This document shows, piece after piece, positions 1 to 6,582 of a stretch of 10,259 nucleotides of DNA; within the stretch, counting starts at the first letter, position 1; every line of letters begins with the position of its first letter. Both the position numbers and the translations under genes were made by a program. The DNA is from Candidatus Aminicenantota bacterium (GTDB lineage Bacteria; Acidobacteriota; Aminicenantia; UBA2199). The notes under the pieces were generated by a model. The model did no database searches, was not told where the DNA came from, and saw only the letters and a program-made list of their open reading frames with translations. The stretch lies in contig JAPKZM010000040.1 of assembly GCA_026393775.1 (NCBI GenBank), positions 1 to 10,259 of the forward strand, given 5' to 3'.

Positions 1-321
1 TCCCCGCACCCGCAGCGGGATGGCCACGTTCTCGTGCACGGTGCGGTTCATCAGCAGTTTGAAATCCTGAAAAACGATCCCGATCTGGCGGCGCAGCTTG
101 AAGAGCTTTTTGGCGGGAATCAGGGTGCTGTTCACGGAATCGATCAAGATTTGCCCCTTGCTTGGCTCCTCTTCCTTGTAGATCAGCTTGAGCAAGGTCG
201 ACTTGCCCGCCCCGGAAGCGCCGGTCAGAAAAACGAATTCGCCGCGGGCGATGGCCAGGTTGATGTCGCTCAAGGCTTCGTTACGGAAATACTCTTTGGA
301 AACGTGAAAAAACTGAATCAC
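1..321 (-). CDS. ftsE: FtsE, cell-division ABC ATPase (N-terminal 107 codons, cut by window edge)
   Basis: ATP-binding subunit expected to pair with the membrane protein FtsX; in known bacteria FtsEX acts at the divisome and controls peptidoglycan hydrolases from the cytoplasmic side of the inner membrane. The reading frame starts with GTG at 321 and is open to the left edge. It shows the Walker A loop GASGAGKST at residues 34-42 and the Q-loop in GIVFQDFKLL (Gln85), a wording typical of FtsE. Walker B, the signature motif and ftsX would lie beyond base 1. The start sits one base after the stop of the zinc-ribbon gene (TAA-C-GTG), so the two are probably translated from one message. Other small ABC ATPases (LolD- or MacB-like) are possible but fit the Q-loop wording less well. 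Confidence 0.85.
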   Translation of the reverse strand, partial: MIQFFHVSKEYFRNEALSDINLAIARGEFVFLTGASGAGKSTLLKLIYKEEEPSKGQILIDSVNSTLIPAKKLFKLRRQIGIVFQDFKLLMNRTVHENVAIPLRVRG

Positions 322-322
322 G

Positions 323-1045
323 TTATTCTTCGTTTTCCCCGGCGATATTCTTGAAAAGAATTCGTCCGCAGCTTTCGCAGATCAGCACGTCGTTGGAGAG
401 AACCAGCTCGCTGAGAACCTGCGGACGTATTTTGATATTGCAGACGCCGCAGAAATCGGTCTGTACAAAGGAGACCACCTTGCCGGCCTTTTTGACGAAC
501 AAATTGTCGTAGGCTTTCAAGAGGTTGGCCGCCACCTTGGTGCGCAACTCTTTCTTGTTTTTCGTCTCTTCGTCCAGCTTGGTCTTGTGATAATCCAGGT
601 AGTCGTGCAATTCCTTGATCTTCTGGTTGTATTCGGCGGCGATCTTATTGAATTCGCATTCGGTGTCGCGGATCACAGCCATAATTTCATCCGCTTCGAC
701 CATTTTTTCGATTATTTTTTCTTCCACACCGGTGATATTGGCTTCCTCGAACTTGATCTCGTTGCTGATCCCCTGATATTCCTTGTTGGTGGTCACCTTT
801 TTCATCTGCTCTTTGTACTTGCTAATCTTTTCCTTGATGGCGGCGATTTCCCGTTCGAGCTTTTTCCGTTCCTCGATATTGTTTTGCAGTTTTTTCTTGG
901 CCTTTTCGATCATTCCCGAGCGGGAGTCCCTTTCATCCTCGAGCGCCTTGATCTGCAGGGGAATCTCCTGGATGAGGCCCCCGATCTCCTTTAATTGATC
1001 ATCCTTTTGCTGCAGCGCATATAAAATATCGAGTCCTTCTTTCAA
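323..1045 (-). CDS. Coiled-coil protein with C-terminal C4 zinc ribbon (COG1579 / zf-RING_7 family)
   Basis: 240-aa predicted cytoplasmic protein. Residues about 1-170 are rich in Lys, Glu, Gln and Ile in a heptad-like pattern and should form a long antiparallel coiled coil. The C-terminus carries a zinc ribbon with CGVC (Cys199, Cys202) and CESC (Cys223, Cys226), 20 residues apart. This architecture matches the predicted nucleic-acid-binding family COG1579, whose studied members include Helicobacter HP0958 (FlgZ), an RpoN- and mRNA-binding protein, and Chlamydia CdsZ. The role here is unknown. The start is TTG at 1045, supported by the AAGGAG site five bases upstream; no ATG fits. It lies 26 bases after the tRNA and one base before ftsE, so a tRNA-COG1579-ftsE transcript is likely. 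Confidence 0.8.
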   Translation of the reverse strand: MKEGLDILYALQQKDDQLKEIGGLIQEIPLQIKALEDERDSRSGMIEKAKKKLQNNIEERKKLEREIAAIKEKISKYKEQMKKVTTNKEYQGISNEIKFEEANITGVEEKIIEKMVEADEIMAVIRDTECEFNKIAAEYNQKIKELHDYLDYHKTKLDEETKNKKELRTKVAANLLKAYDNLFVKKAGKVVSFVQTDFCGVCNIKIRPQVLSELVLSNDVLICESCGRILFKNIAGENEE

Positions 1046-1050
1046 GTCAG

Positions 1051-1056
1051 CTCCTT
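1051..1056 (-). promoter_or_regulatory. Ribosome binding site fixing a TTG start
   Basis: On the minus strand AAGGAG lies five bases before TTG (1045-1043). This strong Shine-Dalgarno match is the reason for accepting a TTG start for the zinc-ribbon protein. Confidence 0.7.
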
Positions 1057-1071
1057 AAGCGGCGCGATTGC

Positions 1072-1144
1072 TGGGCCTACCAGGATTCGAACCTGGAACC
1101 AACCGGTTATGAGCCGGTAGCTCTAGCCGTTGAGCTATAGACCC
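1072..1144 (-). tRNA. tRNA with CAT anticodon (elongator Met, or Ile2 read by lysidine)
   Basis: A full 73-nt cloverleaf folds by eye: 7-bp acceptor stem (GGGTCTA with TAGGCCC, one G-T pair), D stem GCTC/GAGC, 5-bp anticodon stem ACCGG/CCGGT with loop CTCATAA, variable loop TGGTT, T stem CCAGG/CCTGG with loop TTCGAAT, discriminator A. The anticodon CAT corresponds to plus-strand 1109-1111. The first pair is G-C and the anticodon stem lacks the three-G/three-C run of initiators, so it is not tRNA-fMet. Elongator Met and the Ile2 tRNA (modified by TilS) share this loop and I cannot separate them by eye. CCA is not encoded. Confidence 0.95.
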
Positions 1145-1156
1145 GTGCCGTCCCTA

Positions 1157-1185
1157 AGAGTAACAAAATTGCGTCGGCCTGTCAA
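1157..1185 (-). promoter_or_regulatory. Sigma-70-type promoter of the tRNA operon
   Basis: On the minus strand there is a perfect -35 TTGACA (1185-1180), a 17-base spacer and the -10-like TACTCT (1162-1157). Transcription would start near 1150, a few bases before the mature tRNA 5' end at 1144. The hexamer spacing is ideal and the -35 is consensus; the -10 is weak. It probably also serves the zinc-ribbon gene and ftsE. Confidence 0.65.
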
Positions 1186-1237
1186 GCCCGGACGACGATT
1201 TCCGTGGGTCGCTTTCTTTGTCCCATCCTGTCCAGAG

Positions 1238-1265
1238 TTGACAATTTGTGTCAATTCGTTATAGT
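1238..1265 (+). promoter_or_regulatory. Sigma-70-type promoter of the outer-membrane protein gene, with inverted repeat
   Basis: Perfect -35 TTGACA (1238-1243), 16-base spacer, -10 TATAGT (1260-1265). Start of transcription is expected near 1272, only about three bases before the chosen ATG at 1275, so the message may be leaderless; no Shine-Dalgarno site is present. The -35 is also the left arm of a perfect inverted repeat, TTGACA-ATTTG-TGTCAA (1238-1254), a possible operator or chance. Confidence 0.65.
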
Positions 1266-1274
1266 AGTCAGCCA

Positions 1275-2441
1275 ATGAAAAAAACTATCATTATCGCCGT
1301 ATTTTTCGCTCTTTCACGGCCCGCTTTGGCTTTTTTCCCTTATTTTTATGGCGCCCGCTCCCTGGCACTGGGCTATTCGTCACTGGCCTTCAATTACGAT
1401 TGCAACGCCGTTTACCTGAACCCGGCCCTTTTGAATTTGCTCTCGGCCCCCCTGGGCGGCTACCAGTACGCGAGCAGTTTCCTCGATCATCAGGATTTCT
1501 CCGGCCTGCTGCAAAAAATCAGCGCGTTCAATCTGGGCGACTTTCAAAACCTTGACTTGGTAAAGAAGAATGAGCTGTGGGAGCGCTTGCAGGAAGTTTT
1601 TTCCCTGAAATCGGGGATCAACGGTTTTCAGCTCAAGAATCCGGGCTATGTCGGCAAGGGGTATGGGCTGGCCGTTTCCTTCGTCGATTCGGCCATTATC
1701 TTTCCCCTGGACAGCGATATCCTGGCCAAGCCCGTCGAGGGGGTGACCAATGCCGACATCGCCGCCTTGCGGATGCGCTTCATCGGCTTTCACTATACCA
1801 GCTACTCCTTCGCCTTCTCTTTTTCGCTGTCCCAGGGGGTAGCGATCGGGGGCACCGTCCATTACCTGAAAGGCCGGGCCGGAGAATTCGACCTGGCGAT
1901 CTCGGCGGCCCCGTTCCAGCCTTCCGCCGGCGCCAAGGAGTATTTGCAATACGCCTGGGACGCCGCGCAAAATGATTTTAGCAAGTTGAATTTTGACCTG
2001 GGAATCAACGCCGATCTGGGGTCCTATTTCAAGGTTGGACTGGTGGTGAGGAATGCCGCGAATCCGCTCATTGCAACCGGGGTCAGGGAATTGCGCCTGC
2101 CGCGGCGGGTGATCGCCGGGTTGACTTTCCGTCCCGACAGCCAATGGGGAATTTCCATGGATATCGACGTGACTAAGAGCGACCTGTACTACAGCGGCCA
2201 GAAGCTCCAGCCGGTCTCCCTGGGCGTGGAAAAAGGATTTTTCCAGAACAAGTTTTTCCTGCGCGCCGGCCTCCTGAATGACCTCGGCGCAAAGTATTTC
2301 CTGGGCCGCAACGCCAAAGTGATCTACGGGGTCGGCCTGGGCTTCAACCTGGCCAGCTTCCTGGTCGATTTCGCCATGGGGTTGGACGGAATGGGGCATA
2401 TGAAAAATCTCGCTGTTTCGGGATTCTACCTCATCCAATGA
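1275..2441 (+). CDS. Predicted outer-membrane beta-barrel protein, PorV/UPF0164/TraF_2-like
   Basis: 388-aa exported protein. The N-terminus MKKTIIIAVFFALSRPALA is a clear signal peptide with an AxA-type cleavage site (ALA) before FFPYF. The next stretch, with YGARSLALGYSSLAF and the segment DCNAVYLNPALL, resembles the start of PorV/PorQ-type and TraF_2-type outer-membrane barrels, in which Asn-Pro-Ala follows a GAR..AMG-like strand. The rest is alternating hydrophobic and polar strands with many Gly and aromatic residues (for example YSFAFSFSLSQGVAIGGTVHY), as expected of a FadL-like barrel. Start: a frame also opens at GTG 1248, but that codon lies inside the promoter upstream of the likely transcription start, and the signal peptide begins at ATG 1275. 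Function unknown; the family includes secretion-system and transport barrels. It precedes the pilus operon but has its own promoter. Confidence 0.65.
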   Translation: MKKTIIIAVFFALSRPALAFFPYFYGARSLALGYSSLAFNYDCNAVYLNPALLNLLSAPLGGYQYASSFLDHQDFSGLLQKISAFNLGDFQNLDLVKKNELWERLQEVFSLKSGINGFQLKNPGYVGKGYGLAVSFVDSAIIFPLDSDILAKPVEGVTNADIAALRMRFIGFHYTSYSFAFSFSLSQGVAIGGTVHYLKGRAGEFDLAISAAPFQPSAGAKEYLQYAWDAAQNDFSKLNFDLGINADLGSYFKVGLVVRNAANPLIATGVRELRLPRRVIAGLTFRPDSQWGISMDIDVTKSDLYYSGQKLQPVSLGVEKGFFQNKFFLRAGLLNDLGAKYFLGRNAKVIYGVGLGFNLASFLVDFAMGLDGMGHMKNLAVSGFYLIQ

Positions 2442-2446
2442 AAGAA

Positions 2447-2475
2447 TTGACATTTGATTTTAATTTATTTACAAT
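2447..2475 (+). promoter_or_regulatory. Sigma-70-type promoter of the pilus operon
   Basis: Perfect -35 TTGACA (2447-2452), an AT-rich 17-base spacer and -10 TACAAT (2470-2475; five of six match TATAAT). It fills the 41-base gap between the barrel gene and pilB, starting six bases after the barrel gene's stop. Transcription should begin near 2482, at or beside the A of the pilB ATG at 2483. It is not of the sigma-54 type, so PilR is not predicted to act here directly. Confidence 0.75.
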
Positions 2476-2482
2476 ATAGCCA

Positions 2483-4198
2483 ATGGCAATGCGTTTAGGA
2501 GATTTTTTACTTAAGGAAAAAAAAATAACCGATGAGAAGCTCCAGCATGCATTGGAGATTCAAAAAAAGGAACCGGGCAAGCTCGGCAGCGTATTTATTC
2601 GTCTGGGGTATGTCACCGAGGAGGATATCGCCCAGGTCCTGAGCAAACAGTTCGGTTATCCCTCCATCAACCTCAGCAAATTTGAAATCGACGAAAAGGT
2701 GATCGACCTGATCAAGCCCGATATCGCCCGCAAGCATGTGGTGATCCCCATCCACCGCATCGGCTCCAACCTGACCCTGGCCATGGCCGATCCCTCCAAC
2801 CTGTTCGTTCAGGAGGAGATCCGTTTTTCCACGAACTTGCGCATCCAGGCGGTGATCGCCCCTGAATCGTCGATCATCGAGGCCATCGACAAGTATTACG
2901 GCTCCTCCACCGGCATCGAGGCGCAGAAATTCCTTGATGAGATCGAGTTGAGCGAAGATTCCATGGTCGAGGTGCTTGAGACCAAGGAAGACGATTTTTC
3001 CATGGAAGGTGATATCGACGAGGACGCCCCGGCCATCAAGCTGGTCAACCTGATCTTCAACGATGCCATCATCAAGGGAGCCTCGGACATACATTTCGAG
3101 CCCTACGAAAAAGTGTTCCGCGTCCGCCTGCGCATCGACGGGGTGCTGCACGAGTATATGACCCCGCCGATGAATCTAAGGAACAAGGTGATCTCCAGGA
3201 TCAAGATCATCGCCGGCATCGACATTGCCGAGAGGAGATTGCCGCAGGATGGCCGCATCAGGACCAAGATCGACACTCCCACCCTCAAGAAAATAGTGGA
3301 CATGCGCGTCTCCTCCCTGCCCACCATCCACGGCGAAAAGATCGTCATCCGCATCCTGGACAAGGACCAATTGAAGCTGGACCTGACCCAGCTCGGTTTC
3401 GAGCCGATATCGCTGCAGAAATTCGAGAAAAACATCAAGGAACCGTGGGGCATCATCCTGGTCACCGGCCCCACCGGCTCGGGCAAGACCAATACCCTCT
3501 ATTCGGCTGTTTCGCAGTTGAACAACGAGGAAGTCAACATCCTCACGGCCGAGAATCCGGTCGAGTTCAATATCATGGGCATCAACCAGGTCAATATCAA
3601 GGAGCAGATCGGGCTCACCTTTCCCGCCGCACTGAGAACGTTCCTGCGCCAGGACCCCAACATCATCCTGGTGGGCGAGATCCGTGATTTTGAAACCGCC
3701 GATATCGCCATCAAGGCCGCCCTGACCGGCCACCTGGTCCTTTCCACCCTGCATACCAACGATGCGCCGTCGACACTGGCCCGCCTGATCAACATGGGCA
3801 TCGAGCCCTTCCTGGTGGCCAGCGCCCTGCGCTTGGTTCAGGCCCAAAGGCTCATCCGCCGGCTCTGCGTTGCTTGCAAGACCATCGCCAAGATCCCGGC
3901 GCAAACTCTGATCGAGATCGGGTTTTCTCCGGAAGAAGCCAAGAGCGTGCAGATCCATGAGCCCAAGGGCTGCGACAAGTGCAACAATACCGGATACAAG
4001 GGACGCGTCGGCTTGTTTGAGGTCATGGAGCTCGACGAAGAGATCAGGGAAATGGTCATGATCGGGGCTTCGACCTCCGAGTTGAGGCAAAAAGCCAAGG
4101 AAAAGGGCATGCTGACGTTGAGACAGAGCGGGCTTGAAAAAATCAAGCTGGGGATCACTTCCATAGAAGAAGTTTTGCGCGAGACAAGCAAGTTATGA
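2483..4198 (+). CDS. pilB: PilB, type IV pilus extension ATPase with MshEN (c-di-GMP-binding) N-domain
   Basis: 571-aa cytoplasmic hexameric motor of the GspE/PilB family; ATP hydrolysis drives pilin polymerisation at the inner-membrane base. Residues 4-56 form an MshEN signature: two 24-residue motifs (RLG...L...L..Q at 4-27; KLG...I...L..Q at 33-56) separated by five residues. The ATPase core has Walker A GPTGSGKT (329-336), Walker B ILVGEIRD (Glu399), and the His box HLVLSTLHTND (417-427). A C4 zinc site is formed by CVAC (Cys462/465) and CDKC (Cys497/500), typical of PilB/GspE and absent from PilT. All key residues are present. Start: ATG 2483 just after the -10 box; ATG 2489 (Met3) is possible. 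No Shine-Dalgarno site is visible. pilT follows ten bases later. GspE of a type II secretion system is excluded mainly by the pilT-pilC-pilS-pilR context. Confidence 0.93.
   Translation: MAMRLGDFLLKEKKITDEKLQHALEIQKKEPGKLGSVFIRLGYVTEEDIAQVLSKQFGYPSINLSKFEIDEKVIDLIKPDIARKHVVIPIHRIGSNLTLAMADPSNLFVQEEIRFSTNLRIQAVIAPESSIIEAIDKYYGSSTGIEAQKFLDEIELSEDSMVEVLETKEDDFSMEGDIDEDAPAIKLVNLIFNDAIIKGASDIHFEPYEKVFRVRLRIDGVLHEYMTPPMNLRNKVISRIKIIAGIDIAERRLPQDGRIRTKIDTPTLKKIVDMRVSSLPTIHGEKIVIRILDKDQLKLDLTQLGFEPISLQKFEKNIKEPWGIILVTGPTGSGKTNTLYSAVSQLNNEEVNILTAENPVEFNIMGINQVNIKEQIGLTFPAALRTFLRQDPNIILVGEIRDFETADIAIKAALTGHLVLSTLHTNDAPSTLARLINMGIEPFLVASALRLVQAQRLIRRLCVACKTIAKIPAQTLIEIGFSPEEAKSVQIHEPKGCDKCNNTGYKGRVGLFEVMELDEEIREMVMIGASTSELRQKAKEKGMLTLRQSGLEKIKLGITSIEEVLRETSKL
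2517..2525 (+). repeat. A9 homopolymer in codons 12-15 of pilB
   Basis: Nine consecutive A residues inside the first MshEN motif. Loss of one A would create TAA directly after Lys14, and gain of one A gives a TGA three codons later, so any single-base slip ends PilB early. This is a possible phase-variation or transcriptional-slippage site; that is inference only. Confidence 0.5.
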
Positions 4199-4208
4199 GG
4201 AGAGTGCC

Positions 4209-5345
4209 ATGGGATTGCCACTTCCGCAACTGTTGAAAATCATGGTCGATGAAGGGGGCACCGATCTCCACATCACGACCAACTCGCCGCCGCTGATCCG
4301 CGTCCATGGAATCCTGAAGCGGATCGAGCATCCGTCTCTCTCTCCCGCCGAGACCAAGCAAATGATCTACAGCATCCTCAACGACAACCAGAAGTACAAA
4401 TTCGAGGAGAACTGGGAACTCGATTTTTCCTTCGGCATCAAGGGCCTGGCCCGCTTCCGCGCCAATGTCTTCATGCAGCGCGGCGCCGTCGCCGGCGCCT
4501 TCCGCCGCATCCCTTACGAGATCTGGTCGTTCGAGAAGCTGGGGCTGCCGGCCATCGTGCCGACCCTGACCATCAAGGCCCGTGGCCTGATCCTGGTCAC
4601 CGGTCCCACCGGCTCCGGCAAGACGACCACCCTGGCCTCGATGCTCGACAAGATCAACAAGGAACAACCGCTCCATATCATCACCGTCGAGGACCCCATC
4701 GAGTACCTGCACTCCCACCGTAAAGCCATGGTCAACCAGCGCGAGCTGCACGCCGACACCAAGAGTTTTGCCGCAGCGTTGCGCTCGGTCCTGCGCGAGG
4801 ACCCCGACGTGGTGCTGATCGGCGAAATGCGCGACCTGGAAACCATTCAGGCCGCGCTGACCATCGCTGAAACCGGTCATTTGACTTTTGCCACCCTGCA
4901 TACCAATTCCGCCGCCTCGACGATCAACCGCATCGTGGATGTTTTCCCAACCCACCAGCAGGACCAGGTCAGGACCCAGTTGTCCATGAACCTGGAAGGC
5001 ATCATCTGCCAGGCCCTGCTGCCCAAAGCCGACGGCCGCGGCCGCTGCCTGGCCATCGAGGTGCTGATACCGAACCCGGCCATCCGCCACCTGATCCGGG
5101 ACAACAAGATCCACCAGATCTATTCCTCCATGCAGATGGGGCAGGAAAAATACGGCATGATCACCTTCAACCAGTCGCTGGCCAGTCTGTATTTCAAGCG
5201 CGATATTTCCATGGAGATGGCCATGAGCGTTTCCCATAACCAGGAGGAATTGCAGGAACTGATCAACCGCGGTCCCTCGGTGCTGTCGAGTCAATTCAAG
5301 ACCAGCCAAGCCGCCTCGGGAGCGGTCGGCAATAAAACCAATTAA
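4209..5345 (+). CDS. pilT: PilT, type IV pilus retraction ATPase
   Basis: 378-aa cytoplasmic hexameric ATPase that depolymerises the pilus and powers twitching. Near the N-terminus DEGGTDLHITTNSPPLIRVHG is the PAS-like PilT N-domain. Walker A GPTGSGKT is at 132-139, Walker B VVLIGEMRD contains Glu206, the His box is GHLTFATLHTNSAAST, and the PilT hallmark AIRxLIR appears as AIRHLIRD (291-298). There is no C4 zinc site, as expected for PilT and unlike PilB. Start at ATG 4209 is preceded by GAGGAG (4197-4202) six bases upstream, overlapping the end of pilB (stop 4196-4198). Length is slightly above the usual 340-370 because of a Ser/Gln-rich C-terminal tail. The motif set and the gene order leave little doubt; the paralogue PilU is the main alternative. 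Confidence 0.93.
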   Translation: MGLPLPQLLKIMVDEGGTDLHITTNSPPLIRVHGILKRIEHPSLSPAETKQMIYSILNDNQKYKFEENWELDFSFGIKGLARFRANVFMQRGAVAGAFRRIPYEIWSFEKLGLPAIVPTLTIKARGLILVTGPTGSGKTTTLASMLDKINKEQPLHIITVEDPIEYLHSHRKAMVNQRELHADTKSFAAALRSVLREDPDVVLIGEMRDLETIQAALTIAETGHLTFATLHTNSAASTINRIVDVFPTHQQDQVRTQLSMNLEGIICQALLPKADGRGRCLAIEVLIPNPAIRHLIRDNKIHQIYSSMQMGQEKYGMITFNQSLASLYFKRDISMEMAMSVSHNQEELQELINRGPSVLSSQFKTSQAASGAVGNKTN

Positions 5346-5362
5346 GGTCACAGGGAGAAAGC

Positions 5363-6571
5363 ATGCCTATTTACAAATACAGAGGCAAAAACAAGGTCGG
5401 AAACATCATCGAGGGCGAGCGCAGAGGCTATAACCAGAACGAGGTTGCCGTTGCCCTGGAAAAGGAACAGATCCAGGTATTGAGCGTAGAAAGAAAAAAA
5501 TTGAAGTTCAATATCCCTCTGCTCGGGGGGAGCAAATCGGTCTCGCTCAGGACCATCGCCGTCTTCAACCGCCAGCTCTCGGTCATGTTCAACGCCGGCC
5601 TGCCGATCACCCAGGCCCTGGCCATCCTCGGCCAGCAGCAGAAAAACAAGTACTTCCAGTCGGTGCTGATCGATGTGCGCAAGGACGTCGAAGGCGGGGC
5701 CAACCTTTCCAACGCCATGAAGAAGCACCCCAAGGTGTTCAACGAGCTGTACACCAGCATGGTGCAGGCCGGCGAAGCCTCGGGCAACCTGGACACCATC
5801 CTGCTGCGCCTCTCGCAGTACATCGAGAACATGACCAAGCTGGTCGGCAAGGTCAAGTCGGCCATGACCTACCCGATCGGGGTTATGATCATCGCCATCG
5901 GCCTGTCTTCGATCATCCTCTGGAAGGTCGTCCCAGTCTTCAAGGACATGTTCAGCCAATTGGGGGCCGAGCTGCCCCTGCCCACGCAGATCGTCATCGG
6001 CGCCTCTGATTTCCTCCAGTCCAATTTCTTTTTTATGGTCATCGCCGTCATCGGGCTGGTTGTTGCTTTCCGTTCCTACTACGCCACCTTCAAGGGCCGG
6101 CGCGTCATCGACCGGCTCAAGCTGCGGATGCCGATACTGGGCGATCTCCTGGTCAAGCTGTCGGTCGCCCGGGTGACCCGCACCCTCGCCACCCTGCTGA
6201 CGTCGGGAGTCGAGATCATCGAGAGCATGACCATCACCGCCAAGACGTCGGGCAACGCCATCATCGAGGACGCGGTGATGAGAAGCCGGGCCCTGGTCCA
6301 GGAAGGAAAACCTCTCTGGGAATCCTGGGAAGAGACCAAGCAATTCCCCTACATGGTCACGCAGATGGTCTCGGTCGGCGAACAAACCGGATCCCTGTCC
6401 ACCATGCTCGGCAAAATAGCCGACTTTTACGATGAAGAGGTCGATCAAACAGTCTCGGCCCTGATATCGTTGATGGAACCGATCTTGATCCTGTTCCTGG
6501 GCGGATTGGTCGGCAGCATGGTCATCGCCATGTACCTGCCATTGTTCGACATCATCGGCAAAGTAGGTTAA
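5363..6571 (+). CDS. pilC: PilC, type IV pilus inner-membrane platform protein (GspF family)
   Basis: 402-aa polytopic membrane protein on which PilB and PilT act. It has two repeated T2SSF domains, each with the family signature: VQAGEASGNLDTIL in the first half and VSVGEQTGSLSTML in the second. Three membrane segments are visible, about residues 166-192, 221-240 and 366-394 (EPILILFLGGLVGSMVIAMY). The N-terminal MPIYKYRGKNKVGNIIEGE is the usual start of the family. Start ATG 5363 has the purine-rich site AGGGAG about five to six bases upstream. The gene lies 17 bases after pilT. Length and motifs are normal, with no sign of damage. Confidence 0.93.
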   Translation: MPIYKYRGKNKVGNIIEGERRGYNQNEVAVALEKEQIQVLSVERKKLKFNIPLLGGSKSVSLRTIAVFNRQLSVMFNAGLPITQALAILGQQQKNKYFQSVLIDVRKDVEGGANLSNAMKKHPKVFNELYTSMVQAGEASGNLDTILLRLSQYIENMTKLVGKVKSAMTYPIGVMIIAIGLSSIILWKVVPVFKDMFSQLGAELPLPTQIVIGASDFLQSNFFFMVIAVIGLVVAFRSYYATFKGRRVIDRLKLRMPILGDLLVKLSVARVTRTLATLLTSGVEIIESMTITAKTSGNAIIEDAVMRSRALVQEGKPLWESWEETKQFPYMVTQMVSVGEQTGSLSTMLGKIADFYDEEVDQTVSALISLMEPILILFLGGLVGSMVIAMYLPLFDIIGKVG

Positions 6572-6582
6572 ACCAGCGCAAT

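Noticed and set aside
1248..1274. GTG at 1248 as the start of the outer-membrane protein
   Set aside because: It lies between the -35 and -10 boxes, upstream of the predicted transcript, and would add nine residues ahead of a normal signal peptide.
4155..5351. A 398-codon open frame antisense to pilT, with similar long antisense frames at 1380-2453, 3176-4090 and 5348-6448
   Set aside because: Their products are rich in Asp, Gly, His and Gln with no recognisable domain, as expected from the reverse of GC-biased codons; the opposite strand encodes clear families.
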